64,000 bases of DNA from Pseudomonas reinekei (GCF_001945365.1 NZ_MSTQ01000017.1:1-64000); one strand, 5' to 3'. Numbered from the stretch's first letter, positions 41,127-49,870 are shown. Made by a program: numbers and translations. Notes: a model not told the origin generated them from the sequence alone.

Positions 41127-42617
41127 GTGAAGAAAACAATGTATTTGATCCCCGATACAAATTTTTTTGTTCAATGCAAAGAACCACGTGAGTTGGATTG
41201 GTCGGCATATCTAGATTTTGATGAGGTTGAGCTTCTAATCACCCGACCGGTTCAGGTAGAACTCGATAACCAGAAAGGTAAGGGCTCGGGGCGCGTGGCT
41301 AAAAGAGCTCGAAAAGCATCAACTCTAATCCGTGATTTGCTCATTTCAGAGTCCAATTACATCGAGGTTAGAAGCAAAGAGCCAAGGGTTTTGATTAGAA
41401 TTCGACAAGATCTCAAGCCTGATACTTTACTGAGTGATGAATTATGTTATGAAGAACGCGATGATCAGTTGGTAGGGGTAACCTCAACTTTAATGAAAGT
41501 CAACCCAGCAGATCACATCGCGCTTCTTACGCATGACACGGGGCCGATGGCAAGTTCTAAGTTGGTTGGAGTGCCTTTTAAGGTAATACCGGACGATTGG
41601 TTGCTTCTTCCCGAAACTGACGAATTAGATAAGCGCACTAACGCGTTAATAACAGAGCTGAATAAATATAAAAACGCCGAACCTAAATTTCAGATTTCAT
41701 TCATTTATGATCGCTCAGAGACTGCGAGTATCGACTGCGAAGTTGAATGTTATAAGAAACTATCCAGTACCGATATTGACGAACTATTGACCACTTTGAA
41801 GCTGGTATATCCCGAAGAAACTGACTTCGGGGACAGCAAAAAGACACAGCCTCCACCCGAAGATATTCACTCGTCTATTTTTTCAGGATTTAACTCTAAA
41901 GATGTTTTTACATCTGCAAGCGAGGATGAAGTGATTGCCTATCAAGGCACAGCATATCCAAACTGGCTTAAAGAGTGCTCGGTTTTTTTTGAAAAGCTTC
42001 ATTCGCAGCTTAACTTTAGAACCAATTGGCCTGAGGTTTGTATAGCCGCACAAAATATCGGCTCTAGACCAGCAATCGACGCGTTGACGACTTTTTCAAC
42101 AAAAGGACCTCTTTTGATTTATCCGACGGATAGCTATGAGAGTCTGATGAAGGATTTAGATGACCAGGTACAGCTTCCGACCGTACCCAAAGCACCCCAA
42201 GGCTATTGGAAAAAGATTAATATGTTTACAGCTCTGGGGGACTTGCGCGACCTCATGCCGAGGGGCATATATGGCAAGGAATATTCCGGAGCAAACCTTG
42301 CCAACCTCTCCAGACTGAGTGCTTCGAGAGATCAAAATCAATTTTACTGGAAGCCAGAGCGCCCATCTGGACCACAATCTGTTATCGCATTGGAGTGCCA
42401 ACAGTGGCGACATCAAGTTGAAAAAGAAAACTTTAAATTTTTTATTCGTACGGATACTGGGGCTACTGAATATCAGGGCGCATTAGAGTTGCGAATCGAT
42501 TCCGCCAACCTGACGGAGTCGGTTGAGAAGAGAATTAATATTAATGTCCGCGTCAAGGTTGCGGAAACCATGGAGGTTGCCAGGCAGCTTATTAGCCAGC
42601 TGGCATATAGCGTGTAG
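41127..42617 (+). CDS. large PIN-domain protein
   Basis: The 496-residue protein starts at a GTG with AAGGA six bases before it. The N-terminal 160 residues look like a PIN nuclease: LIPDTNFFVQ (first acidic residue), TRPVQVELDNQKGKG (Glu), then DHIALLTHDTG (Asp). The remaining 330 residues, acidic in parts (LPETDELDKR) and ending in a beta-rich section, match no domain I know. GC is well below the chromosome average. It stands alone, convergent with the RelA/SpoT gene. A defence or toxin role is inferred from family and location. Confidence 0.78.
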   Translation: MKKTMYLIPDTNFFVQCKEPRELDWSAYLDFDEVELLITRPVQVELDNQKGKGSGRVAKRARKASTLIRDLLISESNYIEVRSKEPRVLIRIRQDLKPDTLLSDELCYEERDDQLVGVTSTLMKVNPADHIALLTHDTGPMASSKLVGVPFKVIPDDWLLLPETDELDKRTNALITELNKYKNAEPKFQISFIYDRSETASIDCEVECYKKLSSTDIDELLTTLKLVYPEETDFGDSKKTQPPPEDIHSSIFSGFNSKDVFTSASEDEVIAYQGTAYPNWLKECSVFFEKLHSQLNFRTNWPEVCIAAQNIGSRPAIDALTTFSTKGPLLIYPTDSYESLMKDLDDQVQLPTVPKAPQGYWKKINMFTALGDLRDLMPRGIYGKEYSGANLANLSRLSASRDQNQFYWKPERPSGPQSVIALECQQWRHQVEKENFKFFIRTDTGATEYQGALELRIDSANLTESVEKRININVRVKVAETMEVARQLISQLAYSV

Positions 42618-42664
42618 TGTGAGCCACCATTCCCGACGTCGCGTCCCCCAGCACACGGTTTTAA

Positions 42665-43420
42665 TCAATCAGGGACGGGCGTTCGGACACTCGGAACTGG
42701 GTGAGAGTTATCTTGCATAACTCTTTGAGCAGCCGCTTCAGCCTCAATTTCATTTAGTTCTTTCTGGCTTCTGAATATAGAATCTGCTAATCGCGTTCCA
42801 GTTGATACTAGTTTTGATAAAACTCGGAGCTGTTCCTTGCATGCGCGACTGTTTGTAGGTTTTGGGTAGTTTATTGTATGGTCGATTTCTCCCCATATTT
42901 CTTCAAAGAGAGTGCGTACCTGTATTTCACAGTAAATTGTCGAATCTTGTTTTGGGCTTACAACATAATGAATACTGGTGTAGTACGTCTCCCTTGTTTC
43001 CGCGCGGAGGCCAAGTGACTTGAAAAATTCACTAGCTTCTGGATCCCAAGAGTAAGCAACAGGAGGTTCTCTCAGGAACCAATCTCCAGATTCAACCTGC
43101 TTAATTATATGGTTGTGTATTTCTGGAAACTGATCTTGGTAAAGATGCAAAACTCTTACGCCAGCTAGATCCGTAACCTTTGTAAATAGATTTTCTGCGG
43201 TGATAGGGTTTGCATCTGTCCACTTTCTGGATATTTTGTCCTTCAAATGCCCAGCATCTTTGAGCCTGCTTTTGATTGTATAAATCAAAGGGTTTCCGTA
43301 AAGATTAAGCTTAGGCTCCAGCCTGAATGAATCGACTACACCATTTAGAAATTTTTCAAAAAGGTGTTTTTCATTTTGGTATGCCTCAACAGCAGCATTG
43401 ATAATGGCTTCTCTAGGCAT
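42665..43420 (-). CDS. RelA/SpoT-domain nucleotidyltransferase
   Basis: From the ATG at 43420 (MPREAIINAAVEAYQ) the protein has 251 residues. It has the synthetase signatures YGNPLIYTIKSRLKD, DLAGVRVLHLYQDQ, YYTSIHYVVSP and CEIQVRTLFEEIWGEIDH, so the aspartate, glutamate and tyrosine used for (p)ppGpp-type pyrophosphate transfer are present. No HD hydrolase, TGS or ACT domain is attached. It lies four bases after the ParA-like gene on the same strand. Single-domain RelA/SpoT enzymes include alarmone synthetases and toxins that modify tRNA or make (pp)pApp; which applies here is open. Confidence 0.88.
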   Translation of the reverse strand: MPREAIINAAVEAYQNEKHLFEKFLNGVVDSFRLEPKLNLYGNPLIYTIKSRLKDAGHLKDKISRKWTDANPITAENLFTKVTDLAGVRVLHLYQDQFPEIHNHIIKQVESGDWFLREPPVAYSWDPEASEFFKSLGLRAETRETYYTSIHYVVSPKQDSTIYCEIQVRTLFEEIWGEIDHTINYPKPTNSRACKEQLRVLSKLVSTGTRLADSIFRSQKELNEIEAEAAAQRVMQDNSHPVPSVRTPVPD

Positions 43421-43424
43421 TTTG

Positions 43425-44531
43425 CTAGTCCAGTAGCTTAATACGAGAAATAAGATCTTCACCAAACGCGATATAACAATCCTTGGTTTCTTCGTAACGT
43501 TGGCTAGCACCTCTCAGCGTATTAACGTGATCCGTCTCGATATTCCTGAGGGACGGAACTTGCCACATCGGTTTGTGATAGTGCTGAGCCATAGAAGGGA
43601 ACGTATTGTGACTGTGCATCACAAGAGTTCCACCTATGGGCTGTGCTAAAAGTTCTGGGGTTAGATGCGAGCGAAGATCCTCTGCAATACATTGTTCAAT
43701 GACTGTAGGGATTTGATTGGCGTAATGAAGATGTGCCTGCGCTAAATCCCATTTGTTAGTGTATCCGCTATATTTTTTTGCATTGTAAATGGTGTATCCG
43801 AGGAAGGTTACAAATTTATCTGGAAAGTTATGGCGCTTTTCGGTTGAGATGAGTTTATATATTATCTCAAATTCATCTTTCCATGCAGATAAAGCTTTTC
43901 CTATGTTTCGAATGCCATATAGAGAGAATAAATCTGGAGAGGCTGGTACGAAAAAGCCATCGACTGTCGAAATAATAACTTTATTAAGTGATCCTAAACT
44001 TGGAGATGTATCAATAATCACATAGTCGTACCCGTTCTCTTTCGCGTATTGTTCGGCAAGAGACCTAATTTTTGTGATTGTTCTGATCGCCAGTGGCTCT
44101 CCGCGATAAGTGTCGGTCCATCGACTAGCGATTTTCTCTTCATAAAGGTGTAATGTTAATCGGCCAGGAATTATATCAAGGTTGTCGCTGATTTTATAAG
44201 GAGGTGGGAGGTACTCTAACTCGCCCGTACCTTCTTCCGTTGGCTTAAGCAAGTAATGAAGGCTTCTCGTGTTGGCATTTAAAATCCCAAACTGCATAGA
44301 TCCTATTTTTTCTTTAGAAGCTTCAAAGCCTTCGTCTATGAATGAGTCTTCGGCCTCCCAAATGGCGTGAACAGTTTCTTGCTCTAAAGAGTAAATTGTC
44401 AAATTACATTGTGGATCAGCGTCTATCATTAGGACTTTTTTGCCACTTTCCGAAAGTGCGTGCGCCAAGTGATAGGTTAATGTCGTCTTACCAACGCCTC
44501 CCTTGTTATTGAAGACAGAAATTACTTTCAC
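43425..44531 (-). CDS. ParA/MinD-like ATPase linked to the RelA/SpoT gene
   Basis: The 368-residue protein begins KVISVFNNKGGVGKTTLTYHLAHAL, the deviant Walker A of ParA ATPases. KVLMIDADPQCNLT and YDYVIIDTSPSLGSLNKVIIST supply the other nucleotide motifs. It is about 100 residues longer than typical ParA. The GTG start at 44531 has AAAGGAG seven bases upstream. No ParB gene or parS array is near, and the partner is a RelA/SpoT protein, so plain partitioning is unlikely. Low GC suggests recent gain. Confidence 0.88.
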   Translation of the reverse strand: MKVISVFNNKGGVGKTTLTYHLAHALSESGKKVLMIDADPQCNLTIYSLEQETVHAIWEAEDSFIDEGFEASKEKIGSMQFGILNANTRSLHYLLKPTEEGTGELEYLPPPYKISDNLDIIPGRLTLHLYEEKIASRWTDTYRGEPLAIRTITKIRSLAEQYAKENGYDYVIIDTSPSLGSLNKVIISTVDGFFVPASPDLFSLYGIRNIGKALSAWKDEFEIIYKLISTEKRHNFPDKFVTFLGYTIYNAKKYSGYTNKWDLAQAHLHYANQIPTVIEQCIAEDLRSHLTPELLAQPIGGTLVMHSHNTFPSMAQHYHKPMWQVPSLRNIETDHVNTLRGASQRYEETKDCYIAFGEDLISRIKLLD

Positions 44532-44894
44532 CTAGTCTCTCCTTTTAGGGTGCTATTACCCCATGACTTATGCGTTGAAATCCACTTTAAAAACTAGCTA
44601 TGTCATGCATCTTGATTGATGTGGTGTTTGAGTCTCTATCCCTTTCCACTTTGGGTCCTAGACCTTTCCTGCTCGCCATCCTAACGAAGGGCAGAGCTAG
44701 TCGCTAGCCCTCTTGTGATGGCCTAGTGATACTGAGGGATGAGTTGACTGAAAAATGACGTTTAGAAAAGTAAAACGTGGTTAGGAATCGAGCAACATGG
44801 CGCACCAAACTCCTTGCCATTACCCTGTATCGGCCGAAAGCTGGCTGCCGATATGAATGCAGCGGAAGCTCTCGCGAGCTTCCGGTTATCCTCT
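44532..44894. other. intergenic region upstream of the ParA-like gene
   Basis: About 360 bases with no recognised gene; it presumably holds the minus-strand promoter of the ParA-RelA/SpoT pair. A 64-codon open frame on the minus strand (44704-44898) has no coding character. Confidence 0.5.
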
Positions 44895-45080
44895 TCATCG
44901 TTTTTTCAGCTTACGTTCGATTAGCTCCATTTCTGCCTTCATTGCAGTGATGGTGAGCTGCTGTGTTGCTGTGCTTTTTCCGAATTTGATATCAACGAGC
45001 TTGAGTAGGGCGATCAGGTGGGCTTTTCTCGCTTGAAGAATTTCGGACAGGGATGAGCTGTTTTGTATCGCTGCATTCAT
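44895..45080 (-). CDS. small helical protein of the element
   Basis: The 61-residue product (MNAAIQNSSSLSEILQARKAH..) is predicted helical, with a basic end (LIERKLKKR). It lies 66 bases after the coiled-coil gene on the same strand, and GGATTG precedes its start at short distance. No family is recognised. Codon use and placement at the end of the minus-strand replication operon support a real gene. Confidence 0.6.
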   Translation of the reverse strand: MNAAIQNSSSLSEILQARKAHLIALLKLVDIKFGKSTATQQLTITAMKAEMELIERKLKKR

Positions 45081-45146
45081 GTGTTCAATCCTTGGAATGA
45101 TGTTAAACAGCCCGCGAAAGCAGGCTGTTTCAGGGTGAATCGACTT

Positions 45147-45989
45147 TTACATTGAGAGGACATCTTGCATACGGTGCTGGCCGGCTCGGTCAGCCAGCTC
45201 TCCCCACTTCCAGCTACCGAAGTTTTCACCCTGCTCCGGGATATCTAGTTTATACATCGACACGGATTCGTGATCGATCAAGCGGGCTGCAGCCCAGAGT
45301 TTGCCCCCGACATCGAGTAGCGCCCGTGCCGCCTCATTCCACTTCTCTTCCAAAGCGGTATGCGCAAGGCGTAGCGCTTGTTTCTCGATTTTCTTTTGTT
45401 CCTGCTGGGCCTCGGTGATGTGTTGATCGACGATTGTCAGCTCCTGCTCCAACGCGCTGATAATCAGGCTCTGCCGGCGATGTTGTTCCATGGCGGAGGA
45501 AAGGTTTTTGGCTGCTTTCTGAGCATCGGTGTTGGCGGCCTTTTCGCCTTCTACATCACCCCAGGCCACAGCCTGTGCATAGGCTGTGGCTGCCTCGGTC
45601 TCAGCTTGACGAGCGCGTGTCATGTCTTCCTGCGCGAGCTGACGGATTTCATTCAGGCGCGTGCTGAGGCTTTCTCGTTTTGCATTAAGTTCCAGCTCAT
45701 CCGCCGCCCAGTTCGCCATGTCCGCGATATAGCCCGCCATCAGGGTTTCACGATTGTCGAGGTTCTCTCGGCGGTGGATCTTTCTATTCAGCACGTGAAT
45801 TTGTAGGTCCAATGAGTCGATCGTTCTTTTGCGATCGTTGTACTGATCCCTTACTTCGCGTTCTTGGCCTTGCTCGATGGTTTCGGGACTTTCCAGTGCC
45901 GCTTCATAGGGGATGAGCGCTGCTTGGAGTGTTTCCAGTTCCATGGTCTGTTGGTCGCGGCGGTCTTTCATTTCTTGAAGTTCGTTCAT
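45147..45989 (-). CDS. coiled-coil protein of the element
   Basis: The 280-residue protein is almost wholly helical and charged, with heptads over about residues 1-220 (for example MKDRRDQQTMELETLQAAL and QQEQKKIEKQALRLAH). It ends in a small non-helical tail (QGENFGSWKWGELADRAGQH). No membrane or signal segment is present. It follows the primase gene by about 90 bases on the same strand. Function is unknown; a DNA-associated or inhibitor role cannot be told apart. Confidence 0.75.
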   Translation of the reverse strand: MNELQEMKDRRDQQTMELETLQAALIPYEAALESPETIEQGQEREVRDQYNDRKRTIDSLDLQIHVLNRKIHRRENLDNRETLMAGYIADMANWAADELELNAKRESLSTRLNEIRQLAQEDMTRARQAETEAATAYAQAVAWGDVEGEKAANTDAQKAAKNLSSAMEQHRRQSLIISALEQELTIVDQHITEAQQEQKKIEKQALRLAHTALEEKWNEAARALLDVGGKLWAAARLIDHESVSMYKLDIPEQGENFGSWKWGELADRAGQHRMQDVLSM

Positions 45990-46081
45990 TTGTCTTTTCT
46001 CTATGCAATGGGATTATGGGCTCAATGAATGGCTGGCGAGGCCGGATCGGGCCGGCTCTACCTCTGTCAGTAGGCTGGCCA

Positions 46082-48970
46082 CTAAGCGGCCTGTGCCTCG
46101 CTCTCATCTACCGGTACGGTTTTCACCACATAGCAACGCTGGGTGCCCATCCCGGGTAAGCGGACGGAGCAGGAGGCTTTGCCATTGGGACCCGGCTCAA
46201 GAACACCGCGGCGAATCAGCTCCTTGTTCACGGCGTTGAGGTTCATGCCCTTGAACACTTCGGAACGCCATGCTTCGGGCAACACGTAGTAGGTATTGGT
46301 GGTGTGCAAGGCATCACCTAGGCCGTGCTCCAACGTCTTGCGAAAGCCCAATCGGTCGATGGTGCGCGGACCGTGCTCATCGATCTTCGCAGCGGCTGAC
46401 TCCCAGCGGGTGAAGCGGCTTTCACCGAAGCGCTCGATCACCTGGCGCAAGCGCGCCAAGATCGCGTCCCCTTCGAGGTTCCCTGCGCCGCCACGTTCAT
46501 TCATCCAGGCACTGAGGCACACCCGAGCGGCGGTAGTGGCGGTGCCGTCAGGCCAGCCAGTGATCCCCATCGCGGTGGCCAGCTCGCCGGCGGCTGCTGC
46601 TAGACCAAACCGGGCCGCCGCACGGTACGCTTGACCGCTGGCCGAGGCGGGCAGTGCCTTGGCAATAAAACCTTCCAAGGTATGGCGCAGAATCGTTGAC
46701 CACCCATGAAGCTTGCCGGGTTCACAGAGGGCCGACAGGAAGGCGGTGAGTGGTGTGCCGTAGTATTTGGCTACTCGCGCCTTGAGCGCATCGGAGAGCG
46801 CGGCGGCGTCATCAAAACCGTTCAGTACGTCGAACATGCCCAGACCTTTGCTGGCGTCCGCTGGCACGGCGAGCATCCGCACTTCCATGCCTGCTTTGAG
46901 CTCCTTGTTGGCTTCGGCCATGTGCTGCGCCAAGGTCTTCTCACCGGTCGAGAGAAATAGCAAACGCCACTCCTGCACCTGTCGGCCTGCTTGTCCTCGA
47001 TCATTGGCGCGAGCCTTGCCAGTGCCGTTGCCAAGCATGTACACCGTTTCGCCAATGATGCGCGGGTCGCACATGCCAATTTCATCCAGCACCAAGAGCC
47101 CGTCCGAATGCGCGGCGGCGATGGATTCCAAGGCGTTATCCGTTGATCGCCAGGAACGCACCAAACGCGGGCCACCGTAGATCGAGGCGGCTACTTGCAG
47201 GTGGGTCGTCTTGCCGCCCGAACTGTCACCGTAGAGGTGAAAGCCGCCCGACTCGTGGCCAAGAAGGTGTAACAGTGGACCGGCAAACGCTACGCTGGCC
47301 ACAAACGCCAAGCGGTGATTGCCGATGCACAAGGCGCCGATTTGCTCTTGCCATTGCTCCAGGGTGCCGGCTTCGCTGATTGGTGGGAGCTGCGCGCCGG
47401 CCTCATAGAAGTGCAAGTGCTCGACGTGCGCACCGACCTGTTTTTCGGGCAGCAAGAAGGCGCTATCGTGCCAGCCCAAACGGGTGACCAAGCGTGCGCG
47501 CTGAGCGCTGTCGAAGCCGCCGAGGTAACTCTGCAAGTCATTGCGTGCATTGCGACCGGAGCGACTGCCGGCGAGTCGCAGGCCCATGTCCACCAGTGGG
47601 CCGAGTACGTCTTTGCCAAAGTCGCCAGTCATGGTTCGTGCCGGTATGTTCCAGCGTTTTTTGGCACCGTCTGGATCGTCGAACTCGACCAGCAAACCCC
47701 AATTATGGCCTTGCGCATCGCGAGTGCGCGCCAGGATCTCCAGTGGCGAACACACCGGCCGCGCCTCGCCATCGTCACCGGAATAGAACACGCCTTCCGG
47801 CGTGAGGCGGAAGCCACCGGGCAGCAGATCGTTTTTGGGTTTCGCGACACGCTTGGTTGTGGCCTTGGCTTTGATTTCCAATGATTCGGCCGGTGCTTTC
47901 TCCGGCTCAACACCGAACAATTCGCCGCTGTGTTCCAGCTCGCCTATGTGTGCCGCCGTCCAGCCTTTGGCTTGGGCATCGGCCGCGTCGTCACCGTCGT
48001 CCCATTGACCACCTTTAGCGAAAGCTGGTTGGTCATTCTTGAGCGTGGGCTTGAGTTTGAAGACGTCCAGGGCGATCAGTCGCACAGACGCGGCGCCGAT
48101 CTGGTGAAGTTGATCGGCGACGGCATTCATGCAGCTTTTTCCACTGGCGTCATTGTCTGGCCACAACACCACGGACCGACCTTTGAGCGGTGTCAGGTCA
48201 GCTTTGTGCCAGGAGTTTGAGCCGTTCGGCCAGCACGTGGCCACGTAATTGGGCAGCAGAGCCGTCACGGCGTCGGCGGCCTTTTCGCCTTCGCACAGAA
48301 TGACCGGAGCCTCTGCGCGTTGCGCCAGTTCATCCAGGCGCAGCAGTGGGCGCGGCTCAGGCAGACCTTGCCAGCGCCATTGCTGCGTTTGACCGTCGGC
48401 GCGTTGGCACCAGGTCAAGGGTGCAAACACCTTGCGTGGCTTGCCGTCTTCATCCGGGCCCAAATCGAAGCGGTAGAGCGCCATGACTGGCTGGCCCTGA
48501 GCGTCGCGGTAAATCCAGACTTTGGACGGCGTACCGTGTTGCCGGTGTTTGGCCGGGCACTTGCTCATGGCCTCGGCCGGGATCGGCTGAATGGCAATCC
48601 ATTCCGGTGTTTTGTTTTTGCTGGGGCTCGATTTCGATTGAACCGCATCAGCGGTAACGTGCAGCAGATCGGCAAGCCTGTTGCAGGCTTCAACGTCGGT
48701 GCTGCCATCCAGATAGCGAACCAGATCAATCAGGTCGCCGCCTTTGTCTCCGGTGGCAAAATCCGCCCAGGTGCCTTTGCTCAAGTTGACCTTGAGCGAG
48801 CCGGCGCGCTTGTCGGCACGGGTTGGATTGGGAGCGGTGTATTCCTTGCCGCCATCCACGTGTTTGCCGTTGGGCAGCCAGTGAGCAAGCACACGATCAA
48901 TGTTCTGCAACGCAACAGCTTTGACTTGAGCGAACGTGGGTCGACGGACGTTGGAAGTAGAGGTGGTCAT
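46082..48970 (-). CDS. Toprim / DUF927 primase-helicase (replication protein)
   Basis: The 962-residue protein has three parts. An N-terminal primase-like region (about 20-110) includes GTWADFATGDKGGDLIDLVRYL. A Toprim fold (about 190-300) has the acidic residues in VILCEGEKAADAV and LWPDNDASGK. A DUF927 helicase domain (about 380-850) has Walker A GDSSGGKTT and DEIGMCDPRIIGE. This is the replication module of many P4-like islands and corresponds in role to the P4 alpha protein. Its ATG overlaps the stop of the DUF3077 gene, and four genes from 49684 down are joined by 4-base overlaps. Confidence 0.92.
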   Translation of the reverse strand: MTTSTSNVRRPTFAQVKAVALQNIDRVLAHWLPNGKHVDGGKEYTAPNPTRADKRAGSLKVNLSKGTWADFATGDKGGDLIDLVRYLDGSTDVEACNRLADLLHVTADAVQSKSSPSKNKTPEWIAIQPIPAEAMSKCPAKHRQHGTPSKVWIYRDAQGQPVMALYRFDLGPDEDGKPRKVFAPLTWCQRADGQTQQWRWQGLPEPRPLLRLDELAQRAEAPVILCEGEKAADAVTALLPNYVATCWPNGSNSWHKADLTPLKGRSVVLWPDNDASGKSCMNAVADQLHQIGAASVRLIALDVFKLKPTLKNDQPAFAKGGQWDDGDDAADAQAKGWTAAHIGELEHSGELFGVEPEKAPAESLEIKAKATTKRVAKPKNDLLPGGFRLTPEGVFYSGDDGEARPVCSPLEILARTRDAQGHNWGLLVEFDDPDGAKKRWNIPARTMTGDFGKDVLGPLVDMGLRLAGSRSGRNARNDLQSYLGGFDSAQRARLVTRLGWHDSAFLLPEKQVGAHVEHLHFYEAGAQLPPISEAGTLEQWQEQIGALCIGNHRLAFVASVAFAGPLLHLLGHESGGFHLYGDSSGGKTTHLQVAASIYGGPRLVRSWRSTDNALESIAAAHSDGLLVLDEIGMCDPRIIGETVYMLGNGTGKARANDRGQAGRQVQEWRLLFLSTGEKTLAQHMAEANKELKAGMEVRMLAVPADASKGLGMFDVLNGFDDAAALSDALKARVAKYYGTPLTAFLSALCEPGKLHGWSTILRHTLEGFIAKALPASASGQAYRAAARFGLAAAAGELATAMGITGWPDGTATTAARVCLSAWMNERGGAGNLEGDAILARLRQVIERFGESRFTRWESAAAKIDEHGPRTIDRLGFRKTLEHGLGDALHTTNTYYVLPEAWRSEVFKGMNLNAVNKELIRRGVLEPGPNGKASCSVRLPGMGTQRCYVVKTVPVDESEAQAA

Positions 48971-49251
48971 GCGCCACCGCCTTGCGCCAATTGCAACCCA
49001 CTGGTGACGTCATCAATGATCGCCTTGACCATCTCACTCAAATAATGCGAAGCCCAGACCATTGAGGCGTTGTCATTCTCCATACCGCTCAGGAAGGTGA
49101 GTTTGTTCACGCAATCCATGAGCAAGGAGGCTTGCTCAAGCGCCTCTTCGCACGAGACGCCGGCATTAATTCGGAACAGTGGCTGATTCTGAGCGTTGCA
49201 CTTGGCAAAGGTAGCGCCGCCAACGGTATTGATCACCATGGAATGATTCAT
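48967..49251 (-). CDS. DUF3077 family protein
   Basis: The 94-residue protein (start 49251, MNHSMVINTVGG) matches DUF3077: LFRINAGVSCEEALEQASLLMDCVNKL and ASHYLSEMVKAIIDDVTSGL, in pieces. The spacing of motifs resembles the DUF6124 protein at 36.4 kb, hinting at common origin. It is third in a coupled operon (ATGA overlaps at both ends) under the second antisense-RNA leader. Function is unknown; small genes here in P4-like elements are often regulators. Confidence 0.85.
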   Translation of the reverse strand: MNHSMVINTVGGATFAKCNAQNQPLFRINAGVSCEEALEQASLLMDCVNKLTFLSGMENDNASMVWASHYLSEMVKAIIDDVTSGLQLAQGGGA

Positions 49252-49529
49252 TGCGCGCCTCCGCCCATGGCTTGTCGGGTGGAGTTGTCGGCGTGCACGG
49301 CGAGGGTGCGGATCAATCCCAAGGTGCCCCGAACATCCCACAAGGCAGCCGCGATGACGTGGTTGGCTAGACGTGGGCCGTCGCAGTCGAACTGATCTTC
49401 AAGAAGCAAAAGTACAGAGTTGGCGCGTTCCACAGCACAGGTAAGGGCGTCAATAGGAACACCGGCTTCGGCGTCGTTGTGGACGCAAAGCAAGTCCTCG
49501 GGCAGGGCGAAACTCAGAGCGGAATTCAT
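49248..49529 (-). CDS. small conserved protein of the replication operon
   Basis: The 93-residue product (start 49529, MNSALSFALPEDLLCVHND) overlaps its neighbours by four bases on each side. That decides this start against the much longer open frame. Its pattern with ALTCAVERANSVLLLLEDQF resembles the helical DUF3077-type proteins. No motif for DNA binding is seen. It is probably co-regulated with the primase. Confidence 0.75.
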   Translation of the reverse strand: MNSALSFALPEDLLCVHNDAEAGVPIDALTCAVERANSVLLLLEDQFDCDGPRLANHVIAAALWDVRGTLGLIRTLAVHADNSTRQAMGGGAQ

Positions 49530-49684
49530 TGAGCACCGCCGACGGCTTCGAGAGCGCGGGCTTTGGCCATATGGGCGTTGTAACGGGTGAGACGTGTGGC
49601 GAGACTGGAGTTGGCGTGTAAAGCGGCGAGAGCCATTGCACGATGGGCAGCGGCGTGAATTTTGGACGGATTGAGGGCTTGCAT
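49526..49684 (-). CDS. 52-residue first gene of the replication operon
   Basis: The gene begins at an ATG nine bases after AGGAG, and its stop overlaps the next ATG (ATGA). The 52-residue product (MQALNPSKIHAAAHRAMALAAL..) is alanine-rich, helical and ends EAVGGAQ. Its ribosome binding site lies inside target b2 of the antisense RNA. Translation of this small frame is therefore the step the RNA would control, and the coupled overlaps carry the effect to the primase. Confidence 0.75.
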   Translation of the reverse strand: MQALNPSKIHAAAHRAMALAALHANSSLATRLTRYNAHMAKARALEAVGGAQ

Positions 49685-49739
49685 GGGGTGGAACTCCTAT
49701 TGTTGAGGAGCTACCACCGTCCGCCGTCAAACGAATTAG

Positions 49740-49817
49740 GGTGGTAGCTGTGCGCAGGTTGACGGACCGGGACAATAGGAACCCGGCAGACCCGAAGGTC
49801 TCCCACGCACAGCCACC
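49740..49817 (-). ncRNA. C4-like antisense RNA, copy 2
   Basis: The outer stem pairs GGTGGCTGTGCG (49817-49806) with CGCACAGC(TA)CCACC (49754-49740). Hairpin A is AGACC-TTCG-GGTCT. Hairpin B is CCGGG with CCCGG, its loop TTCCTATTGT complementary over nine bases to ACAATAGGA at b2. The single strand CCGTCAACC (49765-49757) pairs with GTTTGACGG in eight of nine positions. All five pairs of hairpin A differ from or compensate those of copy 1, strong support for a conserved fold. Confidence 0.87.
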
Positions 49818-49838
49818 ATAAATTGGGAATGCGGGCAC

Positions 49839-49870
49839 AAAAAAAGCGCCTGCAATCGTAATGGGGGCGC
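49839..49870 (-). terminator. terminator between antisense targets and antisense RNA
   Basis: On the minus strand GCGCC and GGCGC close a hairpin followed by seven T. It sits between target b1 and the antisense RNA, a position suited to attenuation or to freeing the RNA end. Confidence 0.6.

Noticed and set aside
43425..44531. Plasmid-type partition locus
   Set aside because: ParA-like gene has no ParB partner or parS repeats and is coupled to a RelA/SpoT gene instead.
44704..44898. 64-codon frame upstream of the ParA-like gene
   Set aside because: No coding character and overlaps the next small gene.
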